Shown here: positions 9,693-19,399 of the stretch, in pieces
Layout: each line of letters opens with the position of its first letter
How positions within the stretch are numbered: position 1 is the first letter of the stretch
Notes under the pieces: model-generated
The model's database searches: none
What the model was told of the DNA's origin: nothing
What the model saw: the letters and a program-made list of their open reading frames with translations, nothing else
Position numbers and translations under genes: made by a program
NCBI RefSeq assembly: GCF_947492405.1
Contig: NZ_CANLMP010000002.1
Location: 434,001-498,000 of the forward strand
DNA from: an uncultured Aquimarina sp.
GTDB lineage: Bacteria > Bacteroidota > Bacteroidia > Flavobacteriales > Flavobacteriaceae
DNA length: 64,000 nt
Direction of reading: 5' to 3'

Positions 9693-9744
9693 TATAAATC
9701 AAAAAGCGCTTCTTTTTCGAAAAAGAAGCGCTTTTTGATTTATA
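9693..9744. terminator. bidirectional terminator, perfect 52-bp palindrome
   Basis: Two 26-base arms are exactly complementary with centre between 9718 and 9719 (TTCGAA centre). The GC core AAGCGCTTC is flanked by A- and T-runs on each side, so it can stop transcription from the TerC gene (plus) and from the convergent lipoprotein gene (minus). Confidence 0.9.
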
Positions 9745-9754
9745 TATACTTAAA

Positions 9755-10237
9755 TTATTGTCTGGTAAAAACCAATGCGACAGCTCCTAAATCTTCTACT
9801 TCATCGGTAAAAGAAAGTGTTGTATTGGTTAGTGTTATAGTAACTGTTTTTGGATCCAATCCTGCACCGGCAAATGTTAATTCATTACCATCAAGACTCC
9901 ACGTTCCTGTTTCATTAAGAATAGTACCTGTACAGTCGGCAGTTACTACTGGAGGTTGTACAAGTATATCCACATTAACGGTAATCTCAGTTACTTCCTG
10001 GCTGTATGTATTATCACTTACCGTAATAGTATCTTCAAAACAAGATAGTTCGTCCAATAAATTTGTAGAAGCATTTCCATCCATATCTAGATCAACAGGT
10101 AATGCACCAGAAGCAGAAGTAAGCTCCCAGGTCCCAACAAGAGAAACTGTTGTAGGATCTCCGCCATCATCATCAGAGCTACAGGAAGTAAAAAATAATG
10201 CAAAACTAATTGCAAAAAGAAAAAAAATGATTTTCAT
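9755..10237 (-). CDS. lipocalin-like lipoprotein
   Basis: A lipoprotein of 160 residues when started at the ATG at 10237, which directly precedes a signal peptide (MKIIFFLFAISFALFF) and a lipobox TSC. An upstream in-frame ATG at 10288 would put 17 extra residues before the signal sequence and is less likely. After the Cys comes an acidic SSDDDGGDP linker, typical of exported Bacteroidetes lipoproteins. The mature part has the pattern of a small lipocalin-like beta barrel: VGTWELTSASG near the start, later GTWSLDGNELTF, and alternating strands to the end. Function is unknown. It converges with the TerC gene over the shared palindromic terminator. Confidence 0.8.
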   Translation of the reverse strand: MKIIFFLFAISFALFFTSCSSDDDGGDPTTVSLVGTWELTSASGALPVDLDMDGNASTNLLDELSCFEDTITVSDNTYSQEVTEITVNVDILVQPPVVTADCTGTILNETGTWSLDGNELTFAGAGLDPKTVTITLTNTTLSFTDEVEDLGAVALVFTRQ

Positions 10238-10508
10238 GATTTTTAGAGTTTTAATTAATAACGGTTTATTGGAAATTTTTAGTATCACAAAAGAACAATA
10301 TATAGATCTAAGAACACCCCTATTTGCGATTACTCTCCTATAGTTGCAGTAAAAAATTGTTATAATCTAAAAAAAAACGAATAATCACAGTAACAAATTG
10401 GTTCTTTATGCAATTAAACTAATACAGTATCAAACAATTAAAATTGAGATTATTACAAAAACCTAAACTAATTTATTAATTTCGCCGACTATTAAAAAAA
10501 GCCCTAAA

Positions 10509-13052
10509 ATGAAAAAACTATTACTTTACCTATTTTTATTATTATCGATCACGGTATCTTCTCAAGAAATATCGGAGAATGATAGAAACGCCCTTGTAGC
10601 ATTATATAATGCTACAGATGGAGCCAACTGGACAAATACTTGGGACCTAAATGATTCTCCAACAAACTGGTATGGAGTAGTGACCAATATTGTATTTGGA
10701 TCATCTGGAGCAGAAAGACACGTAGATGAAATCAACCTTTCCGATAATAATTTAACTGGAATCATACCTCAAGAATTAGGAAATTTAAAAGATTTAAACA
10801 CATTAGAACTTTCCAACAATAACATATCTGGATCAATTCCAGGGGAATTGGGTAATGCAGAAGATTTAAACTATTTATATCTTCAAAATAACAATCTAAA
10901 TGGAGATATTCCGCCAGAGCTCTTCTCACTAAACGATAGACACTTTTTAGAAGTTAATTTAAGTTATAATCAACTTACAGGAAAATTACCTAATGAAGCT
11001 CGAAGGTCCTTCGCTAATGAAGGTGATCTTTTAGTATCAAATAATTTACTAACTGATTTACCGGATTACACGTCATCGGATCTCTTTCTGATAAAAACCT
11101 TAGATATTAGCAATAATAATATTTATTTCTCGGTTTTTGAACGAGCACCATCGATAGATAATATAGCAACAGTATTAGAAGATAATGTCGCTAATCTTAC
11201 CTATACTCCACAAAATAAAATAGACGCAACTGAAAACATAGTGTTAATTGAAGGAGAAAACATTATGTTGTCCGTAACTGGTCTGACTAGCACAAACAAT
11301 ACCTATCAGTGGTTTAAAAATAATACTTTGATTGACGGAGCCACAAATTCGACCTTTGAAATTTCTAATGCTACAACTTCAGATATAGGTCTGTATTATT
11401 GTGAAATCAAAAATCCACAAGTTCCCAATTTAACAATCCAAAGAAACTCTATAAATGTAGATACTCAAGGTGCTATTATGGATAGAACTGCGCTGCTAGC
11501 TCTCTACAATTCAACCAATGGTGCAAATTGGTCAAATCCTTGGAATCTAAATATTAGTTTCAAAAACAACTGGTCAGGAGTAGCCGTAGACTCCGAAACT
11601 AATAGAGTTGTAAGTTTAAATTTATCACAAAGAGGTCTGGAAGGTGAATTACCTGCAGAAATCGGAAATCTTTCAGAGTTAACATATCTTAGTATAGTTG
11701 ATGACGCATCCAATTCAATGCTTACCGGATCTTTACCAGAAGAAATTATTAATCTGTCTAAATTAGAATTTATTCAAATAAGTCAAACAGGTTTGTCTGG
11801 TGTAATTCCCTCTGATTTATTTGCGATAAACTCTTTAAATAGTGTAAATCTCACCTCATTTACATCAAATTTCTTAACATTAGATTTACCAAACGACTTA
11901 TCCCACCTTACTAATTTAGAAAGTTTAAGTCTCCGACGTATTGATCTTTCTTCTGAAGGTTCTTTTCCTGAAGCACTTTTTCAATTACCTAATTTAATAA
12001 CCCTATCATTAAACAGCAATCTATTAACTGGTGGAGCATTATCAAACGAAATAGGAAACTTAACTAAACTACAAAGATTGAGTTTACAAGCTAATGATTT
12101 TACTGGTCCCATTCCAGAAGCCATAGGACAACTTTCGAATCTTCGCAGTTTAAATATAACAAGATGCGGGCTTAATGGAAACCTACCAGAATTTATAGGT
12201 AATCTTATCAATTTGTCATCCTTAACTATTTTTGGTAATGATATAGAAGGGGAAATTCCTAACTCATTTGCTGGTTTAGCCAATTTAACATCCCTAATTT
12301 TAACAGGAAACAATCTAAGTGGTTCCATTCCTGATTTCTTGGCTGGTTTTAATAATTTAAACACTATACGATTTGATCAAAATAACTTTTCTGGTCAAAT
12401 TCCAGATTTCACATTTCTTAATCCAAACAATAATAGTTGGTTATTTTTTGATGATAATAACTTTGTATTTGAGGATTTTGAAAATGAATTTCCCCAGTAT
12501 CAAACGAATGCTACAGTTTTTCAATTCTCTCCTCAGTCTAATGTTGATTCAGAAGAAACCATTGTAATTACTGAAGGAGAAGAAATAATTTTATCCGTAG
12601 AAGCTACGCAAAGCAGTAACAATCTATACCAATGGCGTAAAGATGGTGTAGAAATTGCAGGAGCTATGGAACGAACATACACTATATCTAACTCAACTAC
12701 TTCTGACATTGGAGAATACGATTGTATTATCACTAATAGTATTGTGAATGACTTAACATTGTTTAGAAACAAAATAACTCTTGATGTTACTCTGGGAACT
12801 GAGGATTTCGATACTGCAGGAATTAAAGCGTATCCAGTTCCTACAAAAGATCAACTTGTTTTATCCTTAGGAGCGATTAATGGAGAGCACATTACCGCTT
12901 CACTTTACGGAATGCTAGGAAATAAAGTTTTCGAACAAAAGAATCTAACAGATAACCAAATATTAGATTTTTCTAATTTACAAAGTGGAACTTATATTTT
13001 AAAGCTACAAACAAACACAAAAACCTATGTGTCTAGAATTATAAAGCAATAA
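10509..13052 (+). CDS. T9SS-secreted LRR / Ig-like repeat protein
   Basis: A secreted protein of 847 residues. A signal peptide (MKKLLLYLFLLLSITVSSQ) is followed by a first block of plant-type leucine-rich repeats (LSGSIP/LTGIIP pattern) at about 25-230, an Ig-like domain at about 245-320 (TYQWFKN...DIGLYYCEI), a second LRR block at about 325-665, a second Ig-like domain at about 680-755 (LYQWRKDGVEIAGA...DIGEYDCII) and a T9SS type A sorting domain at about 770-847 (YPVPTKDQLVL...SGTYILKL). Each LRR block opens with the same DRNALVALYNATDGANW-like cap, so the gene looks built by internal duplication of an LRR-Ig unit. Likely a surface adhesion or recognition protein (inference). A strong terminator follows. 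Confidence 0.9.
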   Translation: MKKLLLYLFLLLSITVSSQEISENDRNALVALYNATDGANWTNTWDLNDSPTNWYGVVTNIVFGSSGAERHVDEINLSDNNLTGIIPQELGNLKDLNTLELSNNNISGSIPGELGNAEDLNYLYLQNNNLNGDIPPELFSLNDRHFLEVNLSYNQLTGKLPNEARRSFANEGDLLVSNNLLTDLPDYTSSDLFLIKTLDISNNNIYFSVFERAPSIDNIATVLEDNVANLTYTPQNKIDATENIVLIEGENIMLSVTGLTSTNNTYQWFKNNTLIDGATNSTFEISNATTSDIGLYYCEIKNPQVPNLTIQRNSINVDTQGAIMDRTALLALYNSTNGANWSNPWNLNISFKNNWSGVAVDSETNRVVSLNLSQRGLEGELPAEIGNLSELTYLSIVDDASNSMLTGSLPEEIINLSKLEFIQISQTGLSGVIPSDLFAINSLNSVNLTSFTSNFLTLDLPNDLSHLTNLESLSLRRIDLSSEGSFPEALFQLPNLITLSLNSNLLTGGALSNEIGNLTKLQRLSLQANDFTGPIPEAIGQLSNLRSLNITRCGLNGNLPEFIGNLINLSSLTIFGNDIEGEIPNSFAGLANLTSLILTGNNLSGSIPDFLAGFNNLNTIRFDQNNFSGQIPDFTFLNPNNNSWLFFDDNNFVFEDFENEFPQYQTNATVFQFSPQSNVDSEETIVITEGEEIILSVEATQSSNNLYQWRKDGVEIAGAMERTYTISNSTTSDIGEYDCIITNSIVNDLTLFRNKITLDVTLGTEDFDTAGIKAYPVPTKDQLVLSLGAINGEHITASLYGMLGNKVFEQKNLTDNQILDFSNLQSGTYILKLQTNTKTYVSRIIKQ

Positions 13053-13071
13053 AGTTTTAAAATTAGATAAC

Positions 13072-13109
13072 AAAAAAATAAGCTCTGGGTCTCCAGAGCT
13101 TATTTTTTT
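13072..13109. terminator. bidirectional terminator between LRR protein and serine hydrolase genes
   Basis: A-run plus TAAGCTCTGG (to 13088), GTCT loop, CCAGAGCTTA plus T-run (13093-13109): a 17-bp perfect stem with A/T tracts on both sides, placed between convergent genes. Confidence 0.9.
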
Positions 13110-13161
13110 ATAAAGCAACTTGAAATATTTTTTTTATAAATTAAATTCTAGAAATATTACC

Positions 13162-14355
13162 TCATCCTTTAGAAACATCTGTAAAAAAATCATAGTAACT
13201 CAAAAAAGTTGGGATCACAGGACCATTAAAAGGATTTGGGCCATTAAATAAAACACAAACACCTATCTTATTTTCTGGATCTATCATCAATTGTGTTTTA
13301 TATTGATTAACATTTCCTCCGTGATAAATAATCGTTCTATTTCTATAATCTAACACTCTCCAGCCTTTTGCATAATAAGAGTCTGTAACACCATCCCACA
13401 AATTCACATAGGTGTCTTTATCACTAGTACAAATCATTGGGTTAAAAACCTCTGTCAGGCTTTCTTTAGAAATGATATCAGGGCGATACCCTAACAATAC
13501 TTTTAAATATTCTGCCATGTCAGAAATAGAAGCGTTGATTCCTCCAGCTGCCGCTACATTATAATAGTTTTTATGAAGATTTGTTAACGAATATTTTTTA
13601 GAATAATGATTCCATTTATGAGGTAAGGCTACATTGGAATTTCCTTTAATTCCAGCAAAAGTGCTTGAAGCATTTCTCATTCCAGCAGGAACAAACAATC
13701 GTTCTTTAAGTAAAGTTTCAAAAGATTTTCCGGTTCCATTTTCCATGACCTCTTCAATTACCGAAAAAACAGCATTCTGATATTCATACGCTGTTCCTTC
13801 TTTGGCTACAACTCCGTTTCTTTTAAAATTAGAGATAATACTTTTTAACGGCAGCCCCTTATGTATAAGTTTAGAGTTCGTATACTTATATAATCCCGCA
13901 GTATGTGATAAAAGGTGATTAACTTTCAGTCTTTTAGCTTGTGCTTTATCTTTTAGATCAAAAGACTTTACGGATTCTTTTACACCTTGCTCCCATTGCA
14001 ATTCATTATGATCTACCAGATTTCCGGCCAGAACTGAAGTAACCCCTTTGGATAGACTTGCAATCCTAAACACTGTATTGACATCCACAGAATCTGCTGT
14101 ATGAATTTCTTTTACACCAAAACCTCTTTTATAAATTACCGTAGAATCCTTAACAATCACTATTGCTGCACCAGGACATTCTGATATATTAAAATTCGTA
14201 GCAAAAAATTTCTCATAATGATCCAAAAACAACGACAAAGAGTCTGTCTCTTCGGTTTCCGGTTTTTGATCCGAAACCACCTCTTTTTCCTCCATCTTAG
14301 AAGTTGTACAACCAATAATTGATAAAGAAATAAAAAAACCTATAATTTTTTTCAT
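13162..14355 (-). CDS. beta-lactamase-family serine hydrolase lipoprotein
   Basis: A serine hydrolase of the class C beta-lactamase/penicillin-binding fold, 397 residues, carrying a lipoprotein signal (MKKIIGFFISLSIIGC). Catalytic motifs are SLSK (Ser100-Lys103), the YQN triad in YEYQNAVFSVIEE, and HGGNVNQ near the C-terminus as the KTG-equivalent. This group includes D-aminopeptidases, esterases and D-Ala carboxypeptidase-like enzymes; true beta-lactam resistance is unlikely. It is probably periplasmic and lipid-anchored. The gene stands alone between the convergent LRR gene and the co-oriented DUF5916 gene, 79 bases downstream of the latter. Confidence 0.88.
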   Translation of the reverse strand: MKKIIGFFISLSIIGCTTSKMEEKEVVSDQKPETEETDSLSLFLDHYEKFFATNFNISECPGAAIVIVKDSTVIYKRGFGVKEIHTADSVDVNTVFRIASLSKGVTSVLAGNLVDHNELQWEQGVKESVKSFDLKDKAQAKRLKVNHLLSHTAGLYKYTNSKLIHKGLPLKSIISNFKRNGVVAKEGTAYEYQNAVFSVIEEVMENGTGKSFETLLKERLFVPAGMRNASSTFAGIKGNSNVALPHKWNHYSKKYSLTNLHKNYYNVAAAGGINASISDMAEYLKVLLGYRPDIISKESLTEVFNPMICTSDKDTYVNLWDGVTDSYYAKGWRVLDYRNRTIIYHGGNVNQYKTQLMIDPENKIGVCVLFNGPNPFNGPVIPTFLSYYDFFTDVSKG

Positions 14356-14434
14356 ACAGCAATAATCTTAACTGCTGCAAAATACATTTAAAAAAACCTT
14401 TTGTAAAAACTTTCTTAGCACCTTTTTTCGATTT

Positions 14435-17128
14435 TTATAAGACAAATCTATATGTCGCTTTGATTAAAAACGTATTCTCTGGTTGTTGATCCAAAATTTG
14501 ATTATTTAAGCTTCTAAACAAATGATCTCCTGGATCTCCAAAACCAGTAACACCTTGCGACCATACCAGAAAAATTTCTGATCCAGGAATATACTCCCAA
14601 CGTAACACCAGGTTTGATCTAAACTGCACAAAAGCAAAATCAGGATTATCAAAGGTATAATCCACTCCTCCTCCATCTTCATCTATAGAGTACACATCAT
14701 CTGCAAAAGAAATCTGATCTTCATCAAATAAAGTAACCCTTTCACTTAAATCTGAAGCAATAGAATTATTAACATAGTTAAAATCTTTATAAGTACCTCG
14801 GGAAATAAAAGGTTGACCGTAATATTGAATTGTAAGATTAGGATTAATATTATAATTGAGTCGAATACTAGCACTCAAGGTTTGCTGATCAATTCTCGCC
14901 GTAATATATCTCGGTGTTCCCGAAAAATCAACCTCGGTCACATATTGAGTTTTATTAGGATTTCTCTCGAATTCTGGATTTATAGACATACTAAACGCAT
15001 TAAATGGCTGATATCTAAGTCTAAGCACATATCGCTGAAAAGAGAAATTATTCTGTTGCGCCTGAGAATTCACATGTCCCATTGTAAAGCTGAACTTTTT
15101 TCTTTGGTCAGAGCCAAAAAACAACACTCCGATATTTTCTTCTGAAAAACGGAAACGCGGTCCTCCACGTAAAATAGTGTTTGTAAAAATCCTGGGCTTA
15201 TGAATATACTCTGCCTCTGCCCACCAATTATTTTTAAAGTTGATCCAACTACTAATCCCATATTGTATTCTGTTGTAGTTTCCATCAAAATCAAAAGTAG
15301 AAAATTGATTAAAATTAACATTCCCTCTTCTATACCATTTTGTTGGTTTTAAAAACAGGTAACGAACATTAGCGAATTGTCTAATTTCATCCGCTTGCCT
15401 CAAGAAACCAACGTCATTTAATTCTAATTCAGGAGAACGCCAAAACAATCCTCCTTCATATCGCCAATTTCCTCCTCCGGTCTTACCGCCAAGAATCTTA
15501 CCTCCGGTTCCCGTAAGTGAAGTACGATTAGGGTCTACCTCTACATGATCTGCGTCTACTCTCTGAAAAAGATGCGTTAACTCGTTCTGAGTAGCTTCAA
15601 TAGCTTCTTTAGATCCTTCTACATGACTCGTTACAATATTCCCTTCAATAAAATATTTTCTATCTTTCCAATTATGCCTAAAATCTAATCCACCAGTATA
15701 AGCTGATTTTCTCAAAAAGTTTAGATTATTTTCTCTCACCCCTGCCAGTTCGGATGTTTCGTCGGTATCAGGATCCTCATAATCTATATTTAATATATCG
15801 CCCAGGTTTCTATTAACTGCAGTAAAGATGCCTCCGATATATGTATTACGATCATTAAAATCTTTTTGCACTCTACCTACAAAATAATTTGTTAGTGGTT
15901 CGACTATTGTTTCTCTCCTATTTCCATCAGCATCTTCAATTTTAGCTATTTCTCTCTCTGTTACACTTTCTAAAATACCAATCGACCAACCATCTTTTGT
16001 CTTACCACTAAACTTAGCAGCACCCAAAATAGTTGTATTATTGGGCCGATCTATAAATTCTGTATTAATTGAACTTGATCCTATAGAACCTTGCGGACTT
16101 CTTCCGATTCTTCTGGAATAGAACACATTGTCCTGTCCATTCGCAAATCGATAGTCAAAAATGTTTTTATTTTCCACAAAAAATGGTCGTTGTTCTCTAA
16201 AGAATATCTGAAAACCGTCTAAAGCTATGGCTGCAGGATCCGCCTCTACCTGTCCAAAATCTGGGTTCACAGTTAGATCCATAGTAAGGTCATTAGTAAT
16301 ACCAATTTTAGCATCCAAACCTCCATTTAATTTAAAATCATCTCCATCTCTAAAAGGATTCCCATCCTCTTCAGGAAAAGTGTCATATTGTAAAACTCCA
16401 AAAGGCTGGATTTCTAATTGTTTCTGTGGTTCTATATTAATCAAACCATGCAATTCTCCAAATTCACTAACCCAACCTGGAGCATCTTGTGGAACACGCT
16501 GCCATACCGATCTTTCTTCTTTTCTAAAAAATCTTCTAGTTAATTGAAGTCCCCAGATTTGCTCTTTACTTTTACCAAATTTTAATTGACTTAAAGGGAT
16601 TTTAACTTCAGCAGTCCATCCCTCATCATCTATATTAGTAGCGGTATACCAAATAGGATTCCAACTACCATCCCAGTTATTACCATTATTCGATATAAAT
16701 TCATCACCTTTTACACCTGCAGCGGTAATGGTAAAAGAAAAACCGGTTCGTTTATCATGATAACTATCCAAATTAATCTCTACCCAATCTCCTGCGAAAC
16801 CATCTCGTCTGGATAATCTTTTTTCTATTTTATCAGGCTCTGTATCATAACATCTATATGCTATATAAAGATATTTCTGATCATATAGTATTTTAAATTT
16901 AGTTTGCTGACTTGGCGGAGTATTTTCATCTGGTTGATTCTCAATAAAATCGCCAGACCATTCTACCAAATCCCAACTTGACTCTTCTATTAAACCATTA
17001 ATTGTTGGCGCTTCTGACCCGTTAAGAGGTTTGGTAGTATAGACTCTTTTTTTTACAACTGTGGAATCCTGTGCATTGATAAATATTGTAAAAAAGAAGG
17101 CTCCTAACACTTGTAGAGTGTACTTCAT
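14435..17128 (-). CDS. DUF5916 outer-membrane barrel with CBM9-like N-terminal domain
   Basis: An 897-residue protein with a signal peptide ending near FINAQ. The N-terminal domain (about 25-240) is a CBM9-like carbohydrate-binding fold, with the markers APTINGLIEESSWD, ILYDQKYLYIAYRCYD and GWTAEVKIPLSQLKFG. The remainder matches DUF5916, a beta-strand-rich barrel (EADPAAIALDGFQIFF, FFREQRPFFVENKNIF) ending in an aromatic C-terminus (TYRFVL), as expected for outer-membrane proteins. The family is widespread in Bacteroidota without a fixed function. It has been found near peptidases and polysaccharide genes, but nothing of that sort adjoins it here. It is transcribed away from the ribosomal-protein promoter. 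Confidence 0.88.
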   Translation of the reverse strand: MKYTLQVLGAFFFTIFINAQDSTVVKKRVYTTKPLNGSEAPTINGLIEESSWDLVEWSGDFIENQPDENTPPSQQTKFKILYDQKYLYIAYRCYDTEPDKIEKRLSRRDGFAGDWVEINLDSYHDKRTGFSFTITAAGVKGDEFISNNGNNWDGSWNPIWYTATNIDDEGWTAEVKIPLSQLKFGKSKEQIWGLQLTRRFFRKEERSVWQRVPQDAPGWVSEFGELHGLINIEPQKQLEIQPFGVLQYDTFPEEDGNPFRDGDDFKLNGGLDAKIGITNDLTMDLTVNPDFGQVEADPAAIALDGFQIFFREQRPFFVENKNIFDYRFANGQDNVFYSRRIGRSPQGSIGSSSINTEFIDRPNNTTILGAAKFSGKTKDGWSIGILESVTEREIAKIEDADGNRRETIVEPLTNYFVGRVQKDFNDRNTYIGGIFTAVNRNLGDILNIDYEDPDTDETSELAGVRENNLNFLRKSAYTGGLDFRHNWKDRKYFIEGNIVTSHVEGSKEAIEATQNELTHLFQRVDADHVEVDPNRTSLTGTGGKILGGKTGGGNWRYEGGLFWRSPELELNDVGFLRQADEIRQFANVRYLFLKPTKWYRRGNVNFNQFSTFDFDGNYNRIQYGISSWINFKNNWWAEAEYIHKPRIFTNTILRGGPRFRFSEENIGVLFFGSDQRKKFSFTMGHVNSQAQQNNFSFQRYVLRLRYQPFNAFSMSINPEFERNPNKTQYVTEVDFSGTPRYITARIDQQTLSASIRLNYNINPNLTIQYYGQPFISRGTYKDFNYVNNSIASDLSERVTLFDEDQISFADDVYSIDEDGGGVDYTFDNPDFAFVQFRSNLVLRWEYIPGSEIFLVWSQGVTGFGDPGDHLFRSLNNQILDQQPENTFLIKATYRFVL

Positions 17129-17320
17129 GATGATTAGTTTTGTTGATTGATGTTTAATGAGTGACTCAAATTATGAATCTTTGTCACAGTTTTCTTACCT
17201 ATTTAATAAAAAATTAACACGAAAGAGAAGTTTTAAGAGTCAAAACAATAAAAAACCATCCTATAATTGATCTACCTGAAAACCAATGGATCATCTTCTT
17301 GAAATAATATCAACTACCTA

Positions 17321-17351
17321 TTTGCTATATAAATATATAATTGTACATTTG
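17321..17351 (+). promoter_or_regulatory. rplM-rpsI promoter
   Basis: TTTG (17321-17324), 19 nt, TACATTTG (17344-17351): a textbook Bacteroidetes promoter. Transcription should start around 17358, leaving a leader of about 45 nt before the GTG start of rplM. Confidence 0.8.
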
Positions 17352-17402
17352 CACCCCTATTTTATATAGGAAAGGAATGTTTAATTAGTAAAATTAGTTA
17401 GT

Positions 17403-17858
17403 GTGGACACATTAAGTTACAAGACAGTATCTGCCAATAAGGCAACCGTTTCTAAAGAATGGTTACATATAGATGCTGAAGGACAGACTTTAGGACGTCT
17501 ATCTTCTGTAGTAGCAATACTATTAAGAGGAAAGCATAAGCCTAACTTTACCCCACACGTTGATTGCGGTGATAATGTAATTATTACAAATGCCGAAAAA
17601 ATCAACTTAACAGGAAAAAAGTGGACAGATAAATCGTACATCCGTCATACTGGTTACCCTGGAGGGCAAAGGAGTCTTACTGCTCAGGAGTTATTTGATA
17701 AAAACCCAGAGCGTTTAATCGAAAAAGCGGTAAAAGGAATGTTACCTAAAAACAAATTAGGAGCAGCTTTATTCCGTAATTTAAAGGTACATGCTGGAGC
17801 AAATCACAATCAAGAAGCTCAGCAACCGAAAACTATTAACTTAAAAGAATTTAAGTAA
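17403..17858 (+). CDS. rplM: 50S ribosomal protein L13
   Basis: The complete 151-residue L13 of the large ribosomal subunit. Recognisable stretches are [33 protein letters not shown], and [14 protein letters not shown]. The start is GTG at 17403, giving the usual flavobacterial N-terminus MDTLSYKT; no ATG fits. Its stop overlaps the start of rpsI (TAATG), so the two are translationally coupled in the conserved L13-S9 operon behind the promoter at 17321. Confidence 0.98.
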   Translation: MDTLSYKTVSANKATVSKEWLHIDAEGQTLGRLSSVVAILLRGKHKPNFTPHVDCGDNVIITNAEKINLTGKKWTDKSYIRHTGYPGGQRSLTAQELFDKNPERLIEKAVKGMLPKNKLGAALFRNLKVHAGANHNQEAQQPKTINLKEFK

Positions 17859-18244
17859 TGGAAGTTATTCACAAAATTGGCCGTAGAAAAACGGCTGTAG
17901 CTCGAGTTTACCTTAAAGAAGGTTCTGGAAAAGTTACGATCAACAAAAAAGATCTTAACGATTACTTCCCTACTGCTACATTACAATACAAAGTGAACCA
18001 ACCTTTTGCCTTAACAGACAATGAGGAGAAGTTTGATGTAAATGTAAATGTATATGGTGGAGGTATTACAGGACAAGCTGAAGCGATTCGTCTTGCGATA
18101 TCCAGAGCAATGTGCGAGTTAGACCAAGAAAACAGAGCAGTCCTTAAACCAGAAGGTTTATTGACAAGAGATCCAAGAATGGTAGAGCGTAAGAAATTCG
18201 GACAGAAGAAAGCTCGTAAGAAATTCCAGTTCTCTAAACGTTAA
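17858..18244 (+). CDS. rpsI: 30S ribosomal protein S9
   Basis: Complete S9 (128 residues) of the small ribosomal subunit. It has the N-terminal [16 protein letters not shown] motif, the central [19 protein letters not shown], and the conserved basic C-terminal tail ending KKFQFSKR, which reaches toward P-site tRNA. Its ATG overlaps the rplM stop codon by one base. The next gene (rpsB) is 130 bases away, with structured leader sequence between them. Confidence 0.98.
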   Translation: MEVIHKIGRRKTAVARVYLKEGSGKVTINKKDLNDYFPTATLQYKVNQPFALTDNEEKFDVNVNVYGGGITGQAEAIRLAISRAMCELDQENRAVLKPEGLLTRDPRMVERKKFGQKKARKKFQFSKR

Positions 18245-18271
18245 TTTATTAAAACAGTATTTGTTGTTATC

Positions 18272-18342
18272 CCCTATTATAGGGAGTTAGTTTAGCATCT
18301 AAATACTCAAGGCCATATCAAAACGATAGCCACTTGAGTATT
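18272..18342 (+). promoter_or_regulatory. structured region upstream of rpsB (possible S2 leader)
   Basis: Two hairpins lie between rpsI and rpsB. The first is CCCTA-TTA-TAGGG (18272-18284). The second pairs AATACTCAAG (18302-18311) with CTTGAGTATT (18333-18342) and has an inner TATC-AAAAC-GATA stem-loop, leaving a symmetric GCCA/GCCA internal loop. No T-run follows, so it is not an ordinary terminator. An autoregulatory ribosomal-protein leader is the natural reading, though that is inference. Confidence 0.45.
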
Positions 18343-18374
18343 GCTAATTCAACAGAACGTAAACTATTACAAAA

Positions 18375-19235
18375 ATGGCAAACAATATCGAAGTAAAAGA
18401 CTTACTTGATGCAGGTGTACATTTTGGTCACCTGACAAGAAGATGGGATCCTAATATGGCACCGTATATTTATATGGAGCGTAATGGAATCCACATCATT
18501 AATCTATATAAAACAGCTGCAAAAATTGATGAAGCTAGTGAAGCTTTAAAGAAAATCGCAGCTTCTGGTAGAAAAATCCTTTTTGTTGCTACCAAAAAAC
18601 AAGCAAAAGAAATCGTTGCTGAAAAAGCAGCAAAAGCTAACCAACCATACATTACAGAAAGATGGCCTGGTGGAATGCTTACCAACTTTGTTACTATCCG
18701 TAAAGCAGTAAAGAAAATGGCTGCAATTGATAGAATGAAGAAAGATGGTACTTTCAACACTTTATCTAAAAAAGAACGTTTACAAGTAGACCGTTTAAGA
18801 GCTAAATTAGAAAAGAACTTAGGTTCTATTTCTGATATGACTCGTCTACCTGGTGCGTTATTTGTTGTAGATATTACTCGCGAACATATCGCAGTAAAAG
18901 AAGCTCAAAAATTAAACATTCCTATTTTCGCAATGGTAGATACTAACTCTGATCCACGTCAGGTACAGTATGTTATCCCTGCAAATGATGATGCTTCTAA
19001 ATCTATCGACAAAGTAATGACATATGTTAGTGATGCTATTATCGAAGGATTGAGTGAAAGAAAAGCTTCTAAAGAGGCGCCAAAAGCAGATGCTCCAGCT
19101 AAAGCTCAAAAAGCACCTGCTAAAACTGAGGCTCCTGCAGCTGAAAAAGCACCTGCAACACCAGTTGTAGAGGCTCCAGCTAAAACCGAAGAAGCACCAG
19201 CAGTAACTGAAGCTGCTAAGCAAGAAGAAGAATAA
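18375..19235 (+). CDS. rpsB: 30S ribosomal protein S2
   Basis: S2 of 286 residues. The first 225 are the conserved domain: LLDAGVHFGHLTRRWDPNM, FVATKKQAKEIV, ERWPGGMLTNF, PGALFVVDITREHIAV. The last 60 or so residues form a low-complexity Ala/Pro/Lys/Glu tail (repeated APAKTE-type units). Such tails are common in Bacteroidota S2 but are absent from E. coli. The ATG at 18375 is the only suitable start. It precedes tsf as in most bacteria, but an intervening hairpin with a T-run suggests partial termination between the two genes. Confidence 0.98.
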   Translation: MANNIEVKDLLDAGVHFGHLTRRWDPNMAPYIYMERNGIHIINLYKTAAKIDEASEALKKIAASGRKILFVATKKQAKEIVAEKAAKANQPYITERWPGGMLTNFVTIRKAVKKMAAIDRMKKDGTFNTLSKKERLQVDRLRAKLEKNLGSISDMTRLPGALFVVDITREHIAVKEAQKLNIPIFAMVDTNSDPRQVQYVIPANDDASKSIDKVMTYVSDAIIEGLSERKASKEAPKADAPAKAQKAPAKTEAPAAEKAPATPVVEAPAKTEEAPAVTEAAKQEEE

Positions 19236-19318
19236 ACATTCATTGATTGCTTTCAATCATTAAAAATTATAAAATTAAAGTGTAAGCCTTAAAACTTAAC
19301 TTTAATATAAAATTAATG

Positions 19319-19370
19319 AGTCGTTTAGTTCTTTACTTTCGTAGTAATCATAACTAAACGACTTATTTTT
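19319..19370 (+). terminator. terminator or attenuator between rpsB and tsf
   Basis: AGTCGTTTAGTT (19319-19330) pairs with AACTAAACGACT (19352-19363) over a 21-nt loop, followed by TATTTTTTT. It would reduce read-through from rpsB into tsf, which starts 30 bases later. Confidence 0.7.
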
Positions 19371-19399
19371 TTACACAAACACATTAAATATTAAAAGAT

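Noticed and set aside
9735..10343. Open 202-codon frame on the plus strand
   Set aside because: It lies opposite the lipoprotein gene and runs through the bidirectional terminator; the minus frame has a signal peptide, lipobox and normal composition, while the plus frame is a Ser/Val-rich antisense shadow.
13162..14355. Antibiotic-resistance beta-lactamase
   Set aside because: Motifs fit the broad serine-hydrolase/esterase group of lipoproteins common in Bacteroidota; nothing specific to known resistance enzymes is present.
18912..19256. Minus-strand frame over the end of rpsB
   Set aside because: A Cys/Phe/Ser-rich antisense product of the Ala/Pro/Lys tail repeats of S2; no protein-like features.
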